Source: an uncultured Bacteroides sp. (GTDB lineage: Bacteria; Bacteroidota; Bacteroidia; Bacteroidales; Bacteroidaceae). From it: a stretch of DNA of 64,000 nt. The notes below the pieces were generated by a model. The model was not told where the DNA came from. It made no database searches and saw nothing but the letters and a program-made list of their open reading frames with translations. The stretch covers positions 112,069 through 176,068 of the forward strand of contig NZ_URFY01000003.1 of the NCBI RefSeq assembly GCF_900547205.1. Reading direction: 5' to 3'. The position numbers and the translations under genes were made by a program. Positions 1-8,511 of the stretch are shown here, one piece after another (position 1 is the stretch's first letter; each line of letters opens with the position of its first letter).

Positions 1-764
1 CCACCATCGGATTCTCGCAGGAAGCGATGGGCGTAAGTTATTCATATTCTAAAATCAACAAAGCCTTTGCCTTGCAGAGCGCGTCCCTTTTCTATCGTAT
101 CGGGAGGGAAGGGAAACATGGGTTCACGCTTGGTTTCCGCCACTTTAAAGAACCGGAGTTGGGCATGATAGGTAACAATCAGAATGTGGACTTTCGTCCT
201 CGCATATGGGACTTGGGCGTAGGCTATTTCAGAAATGTAAGCCAGAATCTCTCCCTTTCGTTGACACTTAGATACTTGCAAGCGAAAGCCTTCGAGGATA
301 TGGACAGCAAACGCACGGTATGTCTCGACTTCGGCGCTACTTACCACCGCAACATGGCTATACTCGACGAGATGGCTTCTTGGAGCGTTGGTTTCCAAGC
401 TGCCAACCTGGGAAGAAAGCTGGACGGACAGAAACTCCCTGCACGACTGGGACTGGGAGGTGCCATCGACCTGCCGTTCACCATGGAGAACCGCTTGCAG
501 GTAGCTCTTGACCTCAACTACCTGCTTCCATCCGAAATCCGCCACCTACAGGCAGGCGTAGGAGCCGAATACAACTTCCTGAAATACGGAGTAATCCGCG
601 GCGGATATCACTTCGGAGATAATGACAAAGGAGCGGGCAACTACGGCACTCTGGGCTGTGGAATCAACTACTGGCCGATTCGCGCCGACTTCTCTTATTC
701 ACTTGCCGACAAGGATTGCTTCATGTACCGCACTTGGCAGCTTGGCATTGGAATAGTTTTCTAA
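1..764 (+). CDS. PorV/PorQ-like outer-membrane beta-barrel protein, 5' truncated
   Basis: The frame is open to the left window edge (codons before the internal Met at 27 read T-I-G-F-S-Q-E-A), so the N-terminus lies outside. The visible ~250 residues alternate aromatic and polar residues in short strands separated by Gly/Asn/Asp turns (GFRHFKEPELGM, FGATYHRNMA, VIRGGYHFGDND) and end in a terminal aromatic (GIGIVF), as expected for an outer-membrane barrel. The pattern resembles the PorV/PorQ family of Bacteroidetes, FadL-like barrels some of which act with type IX secretion. The role here is unknown. The last 44 bases overlap the end of the convergent lipB gene. Barrel assignment is firm; the family is likely. 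Confidence 0.7.
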   Translation, partial: TIGFSQEAMGVSYSYSKINKAFALQSASLFYRIGREGKHGFTLGFRHFKEPELGMIGNNQNVDFRPRIWDLGVGYFRNVSQNLSLSLTLRYLQAKAFEDMDSKRTVCLDFGATYHRNMAILDEMASWSVGFQAANLGRKLDGQKLPARLGLGGAIDLPFTMENRLQVALDLNYLLPSEIRHLQAGVGAEYNFLKYGVIRGGYHFGDNDKGAGNYGTLGCGINYWPIRADFSYSLADKDCFMYRTWQLGIGIVF

Positions 765-1404
765 GCTCCTCTTCGAGGCGTTGCTTCACTTCGTCCATCG
801 GCACATCGTGCTTTAATTCCTGACGCAGAGAAGTGACGCCTTTATCTATAAATCCGCAAGGATGGATATAGCTGAAATAGCGTAAATCCGTATTCACATT
901 CAGCGCCAGCCCGTGCATAGTGACGTAGTGACTGCTGCGCACCCCTATCGCACAAATCTTACGGGCACGCGGCGTATCACCTTCGAGCCAGACACCCGTA
1001 GCCTTCTCCAACCGTCCCGCCTCAATGCCATAGGTGGCACAGACACGTATCACGGCTTCTTCGAGCAGATGAACGTATTCTTTCAGTCCCAACCGGAAAT
1101 CTTCCAGATTCAATATCGGATAACAGACCAACTGACCGGGACCGTGGTAAGTAATGTCTCCTCCCCTGTCGATGTGGTAAAGGGTAGCGTCAATCGCCTT
1201 CAACTGCTCTTCGCTCAGCAGCATATTGTTCGCCTTTCCGCTACGCCCCAATGTATACACGTGAGGGTGTTCGCACATGACAACCCGGTTCTCATATGCC
1301 CCACCCTCTGCTTTTGCACGGACAATGCCGTCAAACCATTCCGTCTGCCGTTGCCAAGCTTCGGCATACGGAATTATATTCCAATCTACAAATAGTGTTT
1401 TCAT
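721..1404 (-). CDS. lipB: Octanoyl-[acyl-carrier-protein]:protein N-octanoyltransferase
   Basis: LipB transfers octanoate from acyl carrier protein to lipoyl domains, the first step of lipoate synthesis in the cytoplasm. The 227-residue protein carries the family signatures RGGDITYHGPGQLVCYPI near residues 80-97, the catalytic lysine K149 in ARKICAIGVR and the nucleophile C183 in HPCGFIDKG; the 34-residue K-C spacing matches E. coli LipB (K135, C169) as I recall it. Its likely clients include the glycine cleavage system, whose P protein is encoded at 9863. The start ATG at 1404 is only 5 nt from a TACCTTTG -7 box, so the transcript may be leaderless. The 3' end overlaps the convergent PorV-like gene by 44 nt. 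Confidence 0.95.
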   Translation of the reverse strand: MKTLFVDWNIIPYAEAWQRQTEWFDGIVRAKAEGGAYENRVVMCEHPHVYTLGRSGKANNMLLSEEQLKAIDATLYHIDRGGDITYHGPGQLVCYPILNLEDFRLGLKEYVHLLEEAVIRVCATYGIEAGRLEKATGVWLEGDTPRARKICAIGVRSSHYVTMHGLALNVNTDLRYFSYIHPCGFIDKGVTSLRQELKHDVPMDEVKQRLEEELRKLFQCQAAKCGT

Positions 1405-1409
1405 ACCCG

Positions 1410-1417
1410 CAAAGGTA
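1410..1417 (-). promoter_or_regulatory. lipB -7 promoter box
   Basis: TACCTTTG on the minus strand matches the Bacteroides -7 consensus TAnnTTTG. Only five bases separate it from the lipB ATG. Confidence 0.6.
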
Positions 1418-1438
1418 CAAAATAAAACGAATAATCTA

Positions 1439-3646
1439 CTACAGTCTCCGTCTTCCCAAGCTCAACGAATTGAGCACTACGCTCACACTGGAGAATGCCA
1501 TTGCGGCACTTGCCAGCATCGGGTTCAGCAATAATCCGTTGATGGGGAACAAGACACCTGCGGCAATAGGTATGCCGATAAGGTTGTAAATAAACGCCCA
1601 GAAAAGATTCTGATGAATCAGTTTCACGGTCTGCTTGGAGAGCAAGAATGCTTTGGGCAGCAGCAGCAAATCGGATGTCATCAGCGTCACCATGGCAACG
1701 TCCATGGCAATGTCCGTTCCTTTGCCCATAGCGATGCTGACATCTGCCAGGGCAAGTGCTTGCGAGTCATTGATGCCATCGCCCACCATCGCCACTTTCT
1801 TTCCCTGCAACTGCAATTCGAGCACAAACTCCGCTTTATCATCGGGCAAGGCATCCGCTACAAAGCGTTCAATGCCCAAGCGGGAAGAAACGGCTAAAGC
1901 AGTACGCTGTCCGTCGCCCGTAAGCATACAGATTTCGATGCCTAGGCGTTTCAGTTCTTTCACGGCTTCGGCGGAGGTCGACTTTATCGGGTCGGAAACT
2001 GCAATTATAGCCAGCAGCTCATTTTCGCAACCGAAGTAGATGATTCCATTCCCGTCCGACTCGTAGCGAACCAACATATCCGCCATCATGTCGCTCACCG
2101 TTGCACTAAAATCTTTCAGCAGTTTGTGGCTGCCTACCCAGTAAGTGGAACCTTGATAGGATACTTTGATACCTTTTCCTGTGATGCTTTCAAAACTGTC
2201 GAGCACCGCAGGCGTAATCTTCTCCTGCTCCTGAAGGGCGGCAACGATAGCTCCGGCAAGGGGATGCTCGGATTTCAGTTCGGCTGCCAGAAGTATATCT
2301 TTGAAATGATTTTCTTGCGTTTTCGCCCAGAGCCATCCGGTAGCGGTGGGATGTCCTTCGGTCAGTGTGCCGGTCTTGTCGAGCACCACTACATCTACTT
2401 TGCGCATTTGCTCCAGTGCCACTGCGTCTTTTATCAGGATATGTTGGCTGGCCGCCTTGCCGATGCCCACCATCAAAGCGGTTGGCGTGGCAAGTCCCAA
2501 GGCACACGGACAGGCAATGACAAGAACGGACACTGCCGACAGAATGCCGTAAGAGATATATTCGCTGCCGCCAATCACAATCCAGAGGATGAATGTCAGG
2601 ATGGCAATTCCCAATACAACAGGCACGAAGATTCCCGTGATACGGTCTACGATGCGCTGTACGGGGGCTTTGCTTCCTTGCGCTTCCTGCACCATGTGGA
2701 TGATGCGGGCAAGCACCGTCTCGCTGCCTACCTGTGCGGCAGTGATGATGAACGAGCCATGTTGGTTGATGGTTCCGGCGAGCACTTTATCGCCTTTCTT
2801 CTTCTCCACCGGAATCGGTTCACCGCTTATCATGCTTTCGTCCACAAACGAGTCTCCTTCTGCCAACTGGCCGTCTACGGGAATCTGTTCACCGGGGCGG
2901 ACGACTACCATGTCGCCTACTTGCAGTTGTTCTATCAATATCTCTTCTTCCACCCCCTTGCGCAACACACGTGCCACTTTGGGCTGCATACCCATCAACT
3001 TGCGGATGGCGGAAGAGGTGTTTCCTTTGGCACGTTCCTCCATCAGTTTCCCGGTGAGCACGAAGGCGATGATAACCGCAGATGCTTCGTAGTAGACGTG
3101 CGGTTCCAGTCCGCGGGCATACCAGAAGTCGGGGAAGAATGTATTGAACAGGCTAAACAAGAACGCGATGGAGGTGCTCAGTGCAACCAGTGTATCCATG
3201 TTGCTACGTCCTATCTTTGCCTGTTTCCAAGCTCCGGTGAAGAAGCCGCCACCGAAGAAAACAAGCACAGGAATGGTGAGTAACAACTGAATCCAGTTGG
3301 AGTATGGCATATGCATCAGTACCATCGAGAATACCAGTAGCGGAACTACCAGAATCCATGCACCGATTACTTTCCGTTTCAGGGTGATGTAGCGTTTGTG
3401 CTGTTCTTCCTCCTGACGTTCTTCTTTATGGGCTTCCTCCACAATCAGGTCGTAGCCTGCTGCAAGCACTGCCGCGCGGATTTCGCCGGGGGTCAGTTGG
3501 TCGCTCTCATAAGAAACGGTCAGTGTATTGGTAGCAAAATTGACGGAAGCGTCGTCTACTCCCGACAGTTTCTTCACTGTCTTTTCTACATTATTAGCGC
3601 ATCCCGCACAATGCATATTCAGTACGGGAAAGTTCTTTTTCGTCAT
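1439..3646 (-). CDS. copA: Copper-translocating P1B-type ATPase
   Basis: An inner-membrane ATPase that pumps Cu(I) out of the cytoplasm. The 735 residues contain one N-terminal heavy-metal-associated domain with the MHCAGC site (C13, C16), membrane segments from about residue 95, the actuator motif SGEP near 275, the transmembrane metal motif C379-P380-C381, the phosphorylated D423 in DKTGTLTEG, the P1B nucleotide-domain SEHPLAG and the hinge GDGINDSQALALADV. CPC together with the C-terminal membrane pair favours copper over zinc or cadmium. It is the last gene of a minus-strand copper cluster, 119 nt after the HMA protein and in line with the TonB receptor and the Cys-rich protein. Confidence 0.95.
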   Translation of the reverse strand: MTKKNFPVLNMHCAGCANNVEKTVKKLSGVDDASVNFATNTLTVSYESDQLTPGEIRAAVLAAGYDLIVEEAHKEERQEEEQHKRYITLKRKVIGAWILVVPLLVFSMVLMHMPYSNWIQLLLTIPVLVFFGGGFFTGAWKQAKIGRSNMDTLVALSTSIAFLFSLFNTFFPDFWYARGLEPHVYYEASAVIIAFVLTGKLMEERAKGNTSSAIRKLMGMQPKVARVLRKGVEEEILIEQLQVGDMVVVRPGEQIPVDGQLAEGDSFVDESMISGEPIPVEKKKGDKVLAGTINQHGSFIITAAQVGSETVLARIIHMVQEAQGSKAPVQRIVDRITGIFVPVVLGIAILTFILWIVIGGSEYISYGILSAVSVLVIACPCALGLATPTALMVGIGKAASQHILIKDAVALEQMRKVDVVVLDKTGTLTEGHPTATGWLWAKTQENHFKDILLAAELKSEHPLAGAIVAALQEQEKITPAVLDSFESITGKGIKVSYQGSTYWVGSHKLLKDFSATVSDMMADMLVRYESDGNGIIYFGCENELLAIIAVSDPIKSTSAEAVKELKRLGIEICMLTGDGQRTALAVSSRLGIERFVADALPDDKAEFVLELQLQGKKVAMVGDGINDSQALALADVSIAMGKGTDIAMDVAMVTLMTSDLLLLPKAFLLSKQTVKLIHQNLFWAFIYNLIGIPIAAGVLFPINGLLLNPMLASAAMAFSSVSVVLNSLSLGRRRL

Positions 3647-3765
3647 ATTATCTATATTTATATAAGGACTTCCGCCCTATCCTCCTTCTGTAATGGGAAA
3701 GAAGAAGGTTAGGGAGAAGTATAGTACATTGTTATTAAAACAAGCAAATACAGATATTTGTTCAA

Positions 3766-4125
3766 TTACTTCTTATCTGATTTCTTATCTGCTTGCTTGT
3801 CTGCTTTCTTATCGTCCTTCTTATCCGCCTGCTTGGTTTCCTTCACAAACTCCGCTGTATAATTGAACTTTTCAAATCCTGCCTGCAACTTCTTCACAGT
3901 AGTCTTTTCAGCATCGTAAGTGATTGTCACCGTCTTGTCCTTCACCACGGTAGTAAGGGATTTCAAGCCTTTCTCAAAACGCATATTATCCTTCACTTTC
4001 TTTTCGCATTTCTCGCAGTGCATCTGCGAAACTTTAAATACTACCACGCGAATATCCTTTGCCATAACGGCTGCTACACTCAAAAGAGCCACCACGCAAG
4101 TGGCCATCCATCTTTTTGTTCTCAT
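3766..4125 (-). CDS. Periplasmic HMA-domain protein (copper chaperone-like)
   Basis: A small exported metal-binding protein. I chose the Met at 4125 because it begins a clean signal peptide (RTKRW, then a hydrophobic stretch ending AVMAKD); a start at 4149 would add eight residues and overlap the receptor stop codon. The mature part is one ferredoxin-like HMA fold with the metal site MHCEKC. The C-terminus is a low-complexity Lys/Asp tail built from repeated QADKK-like units, unusual for a chaperone. Lying between the TonB receptor and copA, it may pass copper between the outer-membrane importer and other periplasmic partners. This role is inferred from context; the HMA domain is clear. Confidence 0.85.
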   Translation of the reverse strand: MRTKRWMATCVVALLSVAAVMAKDIRVVVFKVSQMHCEKCEKKVKDNMRFEKGLKSLTTVVKDKTVTITYDAEKTTVKKLQAGFEKFNYTAEFVKETKQADKKDDKKADKQADKKSDKK

Positions 4126-4141
4126 TTTTCTATCTGTTAAG

Positions 4142-6367
4142 TTATTCATTTCTTGCTAAGTTAAAACGTACTCCGATATAGGCTTTCGCTCCATGCACCG
4201 GGCCCCATATCATCGTAGAGTCGAAGTTATCTCCCCACGGATTGGCGGCATCGATAATCGGATTCTTCTGCTTAAAGTTCGTCAGATTCTCGCCTCCCAC
4301 GTAGATAGACCAGCGACGGAAGTAACGGGTCACTTGCAGGCTCAACTGCTCGAAGCTTCCGTATCGGCGGTTCCACGACAGTTGCCCGTCGGAGAGTTCA
4401 TAGGGGCTCGGCATTCTGCCGCCGCCATTCAGTTGCAGGGTGGCGTCGAACTGCCAGATGCCTAACGGAGTCTGATAAGAAGCGGTCAGCAGTCCTTTGT
4501 ACTTGCTGGTGAGGGGCTTTTCCATTCGTTGACCGTTGTAGGTGGTTTTGGCGTCCGTCAGTCGGTATGCGCCCGTCAGCGTAAAGCCTTCAAAGAAAGG
4601 ATAGCTGGCTTCCACCTGAAACACGTGCGAGTAGGAACGGCCATCGAGGTTGTAGAACGCTACCGCATGGGGATTGCTATCCATATCGACTACGACTTGT
4701 TTCAGGAAGTCGGTGTAATAATATTCCGCGTTTACGTTCAGCGTCTTGCCAAATATCGGGATGTAGGTAGACACGCTTGCGCCGTAGTTCCACGCTTCTT
4801 CCATATCAAGATTACGGGCTATTTCCACTTTCCGGCTGCTGGAAAGCAGGTAGTTGTTCTCTGCCAACACATGGTTGGTACGATACCCCTTTCCGGCGGA
4901 AAGGCGGAAGTGCACGTAGTCGTTCAGATTGTATTTGACGTGCGCGCGAGGGGTTACGAAGAAACCATGTTCGTTGCTGTAGTCGCCACGCAGACCTGCC
5001 ATCAGCATCCATTGGTCGTTCAGGTTCAAGGTATATTGCACGTAAGCTCCGGGCACGGCTTCTTTGTCGAAGGCTTTGAGCAGGGGGAGCTCCGTATTGT
5101 TTTCGAGACGGTAGCGCTGGTCGAACGCATCGTAGTTGAAACTCAATCCTGCGGAAAGGCTGTTCTGCTTGTTGAGTTCGGTTTCAAACATCAGGGAGGC
5201 GTAAACGTTGGTTTGGTCTACGTTGTAAAGTTTCCGCCCGTACATCGCATCCTGATTGTGCCAACTGGCGGAGAGGATGAGGGCGAGGTTGGTATTCTTC
5301 TCTTTATTGAAGATGTAGGCGTTTTTGGTGAACAGTTCGTAGCGGTCTGTGTCGATGCCTACTTTGTAGAGCTCGCCGGACGGCATTGCTCCGTCTCCGT
5401 GATGCGCCTGTCCGCTGCGACGGCTTTCGGTAAGGGCTTTGAAGCCGGCTTGAAACACGTAATGATCGCCCATGTATGCCCATCGGTTCCACACGTTGTA
5501 TTGCTCCACTTGGGGGATGTCGACAAATCCGTCGTCGTTGCCGTCGTGCGCTTTTGTCTCGTTTTCGTAATGGGCGAGCAGCGAGGTACTCCATCGTTTG
5601 GAGAGTTTCAAGGTGGCGTCCGCATTGGCTTCATAACGGTTGGTGCTGCTGGCGAATAGGTTGGCGGATACCCAGTCGGCTTCGGGCAGTTGCGGTTTCT
5701 TAAATTCTACGTTGATTTGCCCCGTAATGGCTTCGTAGCCGTTCTTCACAGAGGAGGTTCCTTTGGAAACTTGTATGCTCTGCATCCATGGGCCGGGCAC
5801 GTATCCCAGTCCGTAGGGGGCTGCCGCACCACGATAGTTGGGTATGTTTTCCGTCAACATCTGCACGTAAGTACCCGATAGTCCGAGTAACTTTATCTGC
5901 TTGGCTCCCGTTGCCGCATCGGAGTAGCTCACGTCTACCGAGGGATTGGTGACGAAGCTCTCGCCCAGGTTGCAACAGGCGGCACGGCACAGTTCGGCGC
6001 TGCTTATCATGTCTTGGTTCAACACGCTATTGCGCAGCTTCATCGTGCCCATCTTACGGCTCACTATGTTTACTTCGTTCAGTTCCACCCCATCGCGCAA
6101 CACGATTTCAAGCTGCTGCTTTTTACCGCCAACGTGCACCGTGTCGTTCTGAAAGCCTATGAAGCTGACTACCAGCATATGGCTTTTAGCGGGTTTGACG
6201 ATGGAGAAGGTTCCGTCTTCTTTGGTGGTTACTCCCTGTCCCGTGTTCATCCAGAACACATTAGCTCCCGGAATAGGTTCTCCGGTATTATCTTTTACTG
6301 TTCCTTGCACTTGCGCAGCCATGTGGCAGGCAAGCAACAAGAACAGTCCTGTTATCATATATTTCAT
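4142..6367 (-). CDS. TonB-dependent receptor of a copper cluster
   Basis: A 741-residue outer-membrane TonB-dependent transporter. After a signal peptide (residues 1-18) comes a carboxypeptidase-regulatory-like domain (about 20-95, GTVKDNTGEPIPGANV), then a plug and a 22-strand-type barrel ending in GVRFNLARNE. The plug contains an unusual cysteine group, C127-R-A-A-C131-C132, suggesting thiol-based metal contact. Neighbours (Cys-rich protein upstream, HMA protein and CopA downstream) argue that it handles copper or a copper complex rather than a siderophore or glycan. It has its own -7 box (6393-6400) with a perfect palindrome just upstream (6412-6428). The receptor family is certain; the substrate is inferred. 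Confidence 0.88.
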   Translation of the reverse strand: MKYMITGLFLLLACHMAAQVQGTVKDNTGEPIPGANVFWMNTGQGVTTKEDGTFSIVKPAKSHMLVVSFIGFQNDTVHVGGKKQQLEIVLRDGVELNEVNIVSRKMGTMKLRNSVLNQDMISSAELCRAACCNLGESFVTNPSVDVSYSDAATGAKQIKLLGLSGTYVQMLTENIPNYRGAAAPYGLGYVPGPWMQSIQVSKGTSSVKNGYEAITGQINVEFKKPQLPEADWVSANLFASSTNRYEANADATLKLSKRWSTSLLAHYENETKAHDGNDDGFVDIPQVEQYNVWNRWAYMGDHYVFQAGFKALTESRRSGQAHHGDGAMPSGELYKVGIDTDRYELFTKNAYIFNKEKNTNLALILSASWHNQDAMYGRKLYNVDQTNVYASLMFETELNKQNSLSAGLSFNYDAFDQRYRLENNTELPLLKAFDKEAVPGAYVQYTLNLNDQWMLMAGLRGDYSNEHGFFVTPRAHVKYNLNDYVHFRLSAGKGYRTNHVLAENNYLLSSSRKVEIARNLDMEEAWNYGASVSTYIPIFGKTLNVNAEYYYTDFLKQVVVDMDSNPHAVAFYNLDGRSYSHVFQVEASYPFFEGFTLTGAYRLTDAKTTYNGQRMEKPLTSKYKGLLTASYQTPLGIWQFDATLQLNGGGRMPSPYELSDGQLSWNRRYGSFEQLSLQVTRYFRRWSIYVGGENLTNFKQKNPIIDAANPWGDNFDSTMIWGPVHGAKAYIGVRFNLARNE

Positions 6368-6392
6368 TCTGTCAAGACTTACTTTTGTGATA

Positions 6393-6400
6393 CAAAATTA
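6393..6400 (-). promoter_or_regulatory. -7 promoter box of the copper TonB receptor
   Basis: TAATTTTG on the minus strand fits TAnnTTTG and lies 25 nt before the receptor ATG at 6367. Confidence 0.5.
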
Positions 6401-6411
6401 GCGTTTTTCTC

Positions 6412-6428
6412 TTGCAACTGTGTTGCAA
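6412..6428. promoter_or_regulatory. Perfect 7-3-7 palindrome, candidate operator
   Basis: TTGCAACTGTGTTGCAA reads as two perfect 7-base arms around TGT. It covers the expected -33 region of the receptor promoter, a position suited to repression. Fur-superfamily regulators often use short palindromes of this kind. No regulator gene is adjacent, so the ligand is unknown. Confidence 0.55.
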
Positions 6429-6505
6429 TGATTATTCTCTTTACTTTTCGTGGCTCGATGGAAACTGAAAGTAAAGTACAAAAAGAGTGAGGAATGAAAC
6501 GGTGG

Positions 6506-6907
6506 CTAAATCAGGTAAGTGGAGTATAATGCCAGCTTCTGCCGTTGACAGAGAGGTGGCGGAGCGGTTAGAGAGGCATACTCTACCGGTTTATCCGCAT
6601 TAGCGAAAGTAGTGAGCAGGTAGCAGAATTGGTCGCTGAAAAGATCGACTACGGGAACGTTGACTGTCAGCTCGGTCATGTGCTGCATCAAGTCCAGCTT
6701 GTAGATTGTTGCGGAACAGCCTTTGTCCTTGCAATCTTTCTTTGAATCACAGGTATGAGACTTCTCACATTCCGGGCAACCCGTGGCACAACAGCTTCTC
6801 ACCGTTTCGCACCGGGCACAGCAATAATGCACGATGGACACCCCCGCTCCTGTATAGATGACAAGGAGGGAAAGGATGACTGCTATTATGTAGGATAGTC
6901 TTTTCAT
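6506..6907 (-). CDS. Cys-rich HYC_CC_PP-type small protein
   Basis: A 133-residue protein with an N-terminal hydrophobic segment (LSYIIAVILSLLVIYTGAGV) that anchors or exports it. It then has dense cysteines: HYCCARCE, RSCCATGCPEC and DSKKDCKDKGC, and near the C-terminus the pair TAPPPLCQRQ. This order of HYC, CC and PP matches a Bacteroidetes family that I recall as HYC_CC_PP, of unknown function. The cysteine spacing suggests metal binding, and it heads the copper cluster, 138 nt upstream of the TonB receptor. Start choice: the ATG at 6907, because a start at 6919 would fall inside the TATCTTTG promoter box at 6917-6924. Confidence 0.75.
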   Translation of the reverse strand: MKRLSYIIAVILSLLVIYTGAGVSIVHYCCARCETVRSCCATGCPECEKSHTCDSKKDCKDKGCSATIYKLDLMQHMTELTVNVPVVDLFSDQFCYLLTTFANADKPVEYASLTAPPPLCQRQKLALYSTYLI

Positions 6908-6916
6908 TTCGAGTGA

Positions 6917-6924
6917 CAAAGATA
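6917..6924 (-). promoter_or_regulatory. -7 box for the Cys-rich protein gene
   Basis: TATCTTTG on the minus strand, 9 nt before the ATG at 6907, implying a very short leader. Confidence 0.55.
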
Positions 6925-7549
6925 CGGATAAAAAAACGCCAAGTCAATGTTTTTAACATAAAAGTTTTGATTGCTTGTCTGGCGGAGAGAAAAAACAGAG
7001 GCTGGATTTCAGGTAAACGCAGCTTCTATTTGGAGAAAATGAAGGCTCAGTCCGATAGTTTTTGAGCCTCTATTTCGATGAATAAAACACGATTTTCGTG
7101 GAACGCATAGCGGAACGCTTTAAAGGGTACGATAAACAGCTATGCATCAACAAGATACGAGTGGTTCTCCGAAGGGGCTCCGAACGCTTCGTGGAACCAT
7201 AATAAATACCAAGATATAAATTATATATTTTAATAAAAATATATAGTTCGATTTTTCATTTTTTGAAGATTTTGGGTTGGGTTCACCACAGAGTAGCACA
7301 GATGTTCACAGAGTTCTCTATTTCGATGAAAAGGAGGCAAGCGAAAAACGGTGGGAAAATATAAGCTAAACAACTGAAGTTTCGCAAGAGTTCTGCATAG
7401 CTTTGAATCGATTAAAAGTCGGTAGTATCTCAATTCTCCTCCGTCGGGAAGGAGGGGAAAACATTCGGATAAACCAGCCAAGTGTACGACTTGCGAAACT
7501 TGAATAAATAATTTTTCGTTTTTATGAGCCGGATTTTCTAAATTCATTG
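6925..7549. other. Non-coding stretch with decayed repeats
   Basis: No convincing gene in about 625 bases: the open frames on the minus strand have no family features and run antisense into the lipoprotein gene. It contains a small hairpin (AGGCTCA at 7043-7049 with TGAGCCT at 7063-7069), a 15-bp exact direct repeat CTCTATTTCGATGAA at 7068-7082 and 7316-7330, and one arm of a dispersed repeat at 7283-7319. Confidence 0.6.
7283..7319 (+). repeat. Solitary arm of a dispersed TCACCACAGAG repeat
   Basis: Starts TCACCACAGAGTAGCACAGA and ends in CACAGAGTTCTCT. It resembles both arms of the inverted repeat between serC and serA (18385-18420 and 18462-18497), but I see no partner arm nearby. Confidence 0.6.
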
Positions 7550-7557
7550 TATCTTTG
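7550..7557 (+). promoter_or_regulatory. -7 box for the DUF3298 lipoprotein gene
   Basis: TATCTTTG, a perfect TAnnTTTG match, 48 nt before the ATG at 7606. Confidence 0.6.
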
Positions 7558-7605
7558 TAGAAAGAGAATGATAGAACAAATGTGGAATTTATAGAAAAAA
7601 CAAGT

Positions 7606-8457
7606 ATGAAAAAACAATATGTCAGCCTGCTTGCAGTTATACTATCGGTTAGCGGCTTTTTGTTTTCTTGCCATGACAAGATGAATAAAAACACAGGTGC
7701 GCTGCAATTCGACAGTATACAGGTGAACGAGACGGCACACCTCTTCAACGATACCGCCAAACCGGCGTGCAATATCACCGTAAACTTTGCCTACCCCGTC
7801 AAGTCGTCCGACGAAATGCTGAAAGACAGCCTGAACGCCTACTTCATCTCCGCCTGCTTCGGCGATAAATACATCGGAGAAAAGCCGGAAGAAGTAGTGA
7901 AACAATTCACTGAAAACTACATTAGCGAATACCGCAGCGACCTCGAACCCATGTACGCCGAAGATGAAAAAGATAAGGAAGACGAAGCATCCATCGGTGC
8001 TTGGTATTCTTATTACAAAGGCGTAGAAAGCCACGTGCAGCTTTATGAAAAAGACCTGCTCGTATACCGCATCGACTACAACGAATATACCGGAGGAGCC
8101 CACGGCATCTACATGACTACCTTCCTCAACATGGACCTCACACTGATGCGCCCGCTCCGACTGGACGACATCTTCGTGGGCGACTACAAAGACCCGCTGA
8201 CCGACCTGCTCTGGAACCAACTCATGGCAGATAACAAAGTAACCACCCACGAAGCACTGGAAGACATGGGATACGCCTCCACCGGAGACCTCGCCCCTAC
8301 GGACAACTTCTACCTGAGCAAAGAAGGCATCACCTTCTTTTACAACGTCTACGACATCACCCCCTACGCCATGGGCCCCGTCAAGATAACCATCCCTTTC
8401 CCGATGATGGAACACCTGCTAGGCAGCAACCCGATTCTGGGGGAACTGAAGAATTAA
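7606..8457 (+). CDS. DUF3298-type lipoprotein (RsiV-like fold)
   Basis: A 283-residue predicted lipoprotein. The ATG at 7606 opens a lipoprotein signal peptide (KKQY, hydrophobic core, lipobox LFSC) and is preferred to the GTG at 7582. The C-terminal half matches the DUF3298/RsiV-like domain: YRIDYNEYTGGAHGIY, then LRLDDIF and a final PFPMMEHLL helix. In Firmicutes RsiV this domain pair binds lysozyme, but in Bacteroides its role is not established. It precedes rsmG on the same strand by about 54 nt. It probably faces the periplasm or outer membrane. Domain call fairly sure; function unknown. Confidence 0.8.
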   Translation: MKKQYVSLLAVILSVSGFLFSCHDKMNKNTGALQFDSIQVNETAHLFNDTAKPACNITVNFAYPVKSSDEMLKDSLNAYFISACFGDKYIGEKPEEVVKQFTENYISEYRSDLEPMYAEDEKDKEDEASIGAWYSYYKGVESHVQLYEKDLLVYRIDYNEYTGGAHGIYMTTFLNMDLTLMRPLRLDDIFVGDYKDPLTDLLWNQLMADNKVTTHEALEDMGYASTGDLAPTDNFYLSKEGITFFYNVYDITPYAMGPVKITIPFPMMEHLLGSNPILGELKN

Positions 8458-8511
8458 AATATTCAACTGCAAATAACTTTAAGATTCATCATTCATTTCA
8501 ATCATAGAAAA

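Noticed and set aside
2126..3283. 385-codon open frame opposite copA
   Set aside because: Antisense shadow; copA motifs leave no doubt about the coding strand.
4529..5659. 376-codon open frame opposite the copper TonB receptor
   Set aside because: Val/Gly-rich antisense shadow without a plausible start or family.
7230..7778. 182-codon minus-strand frame across the gap upstream of the DUF3298 gene
   Set aside because: Runs through the repeat arm and promoter and antisense into the lipoprotein signal peptide; no family features.
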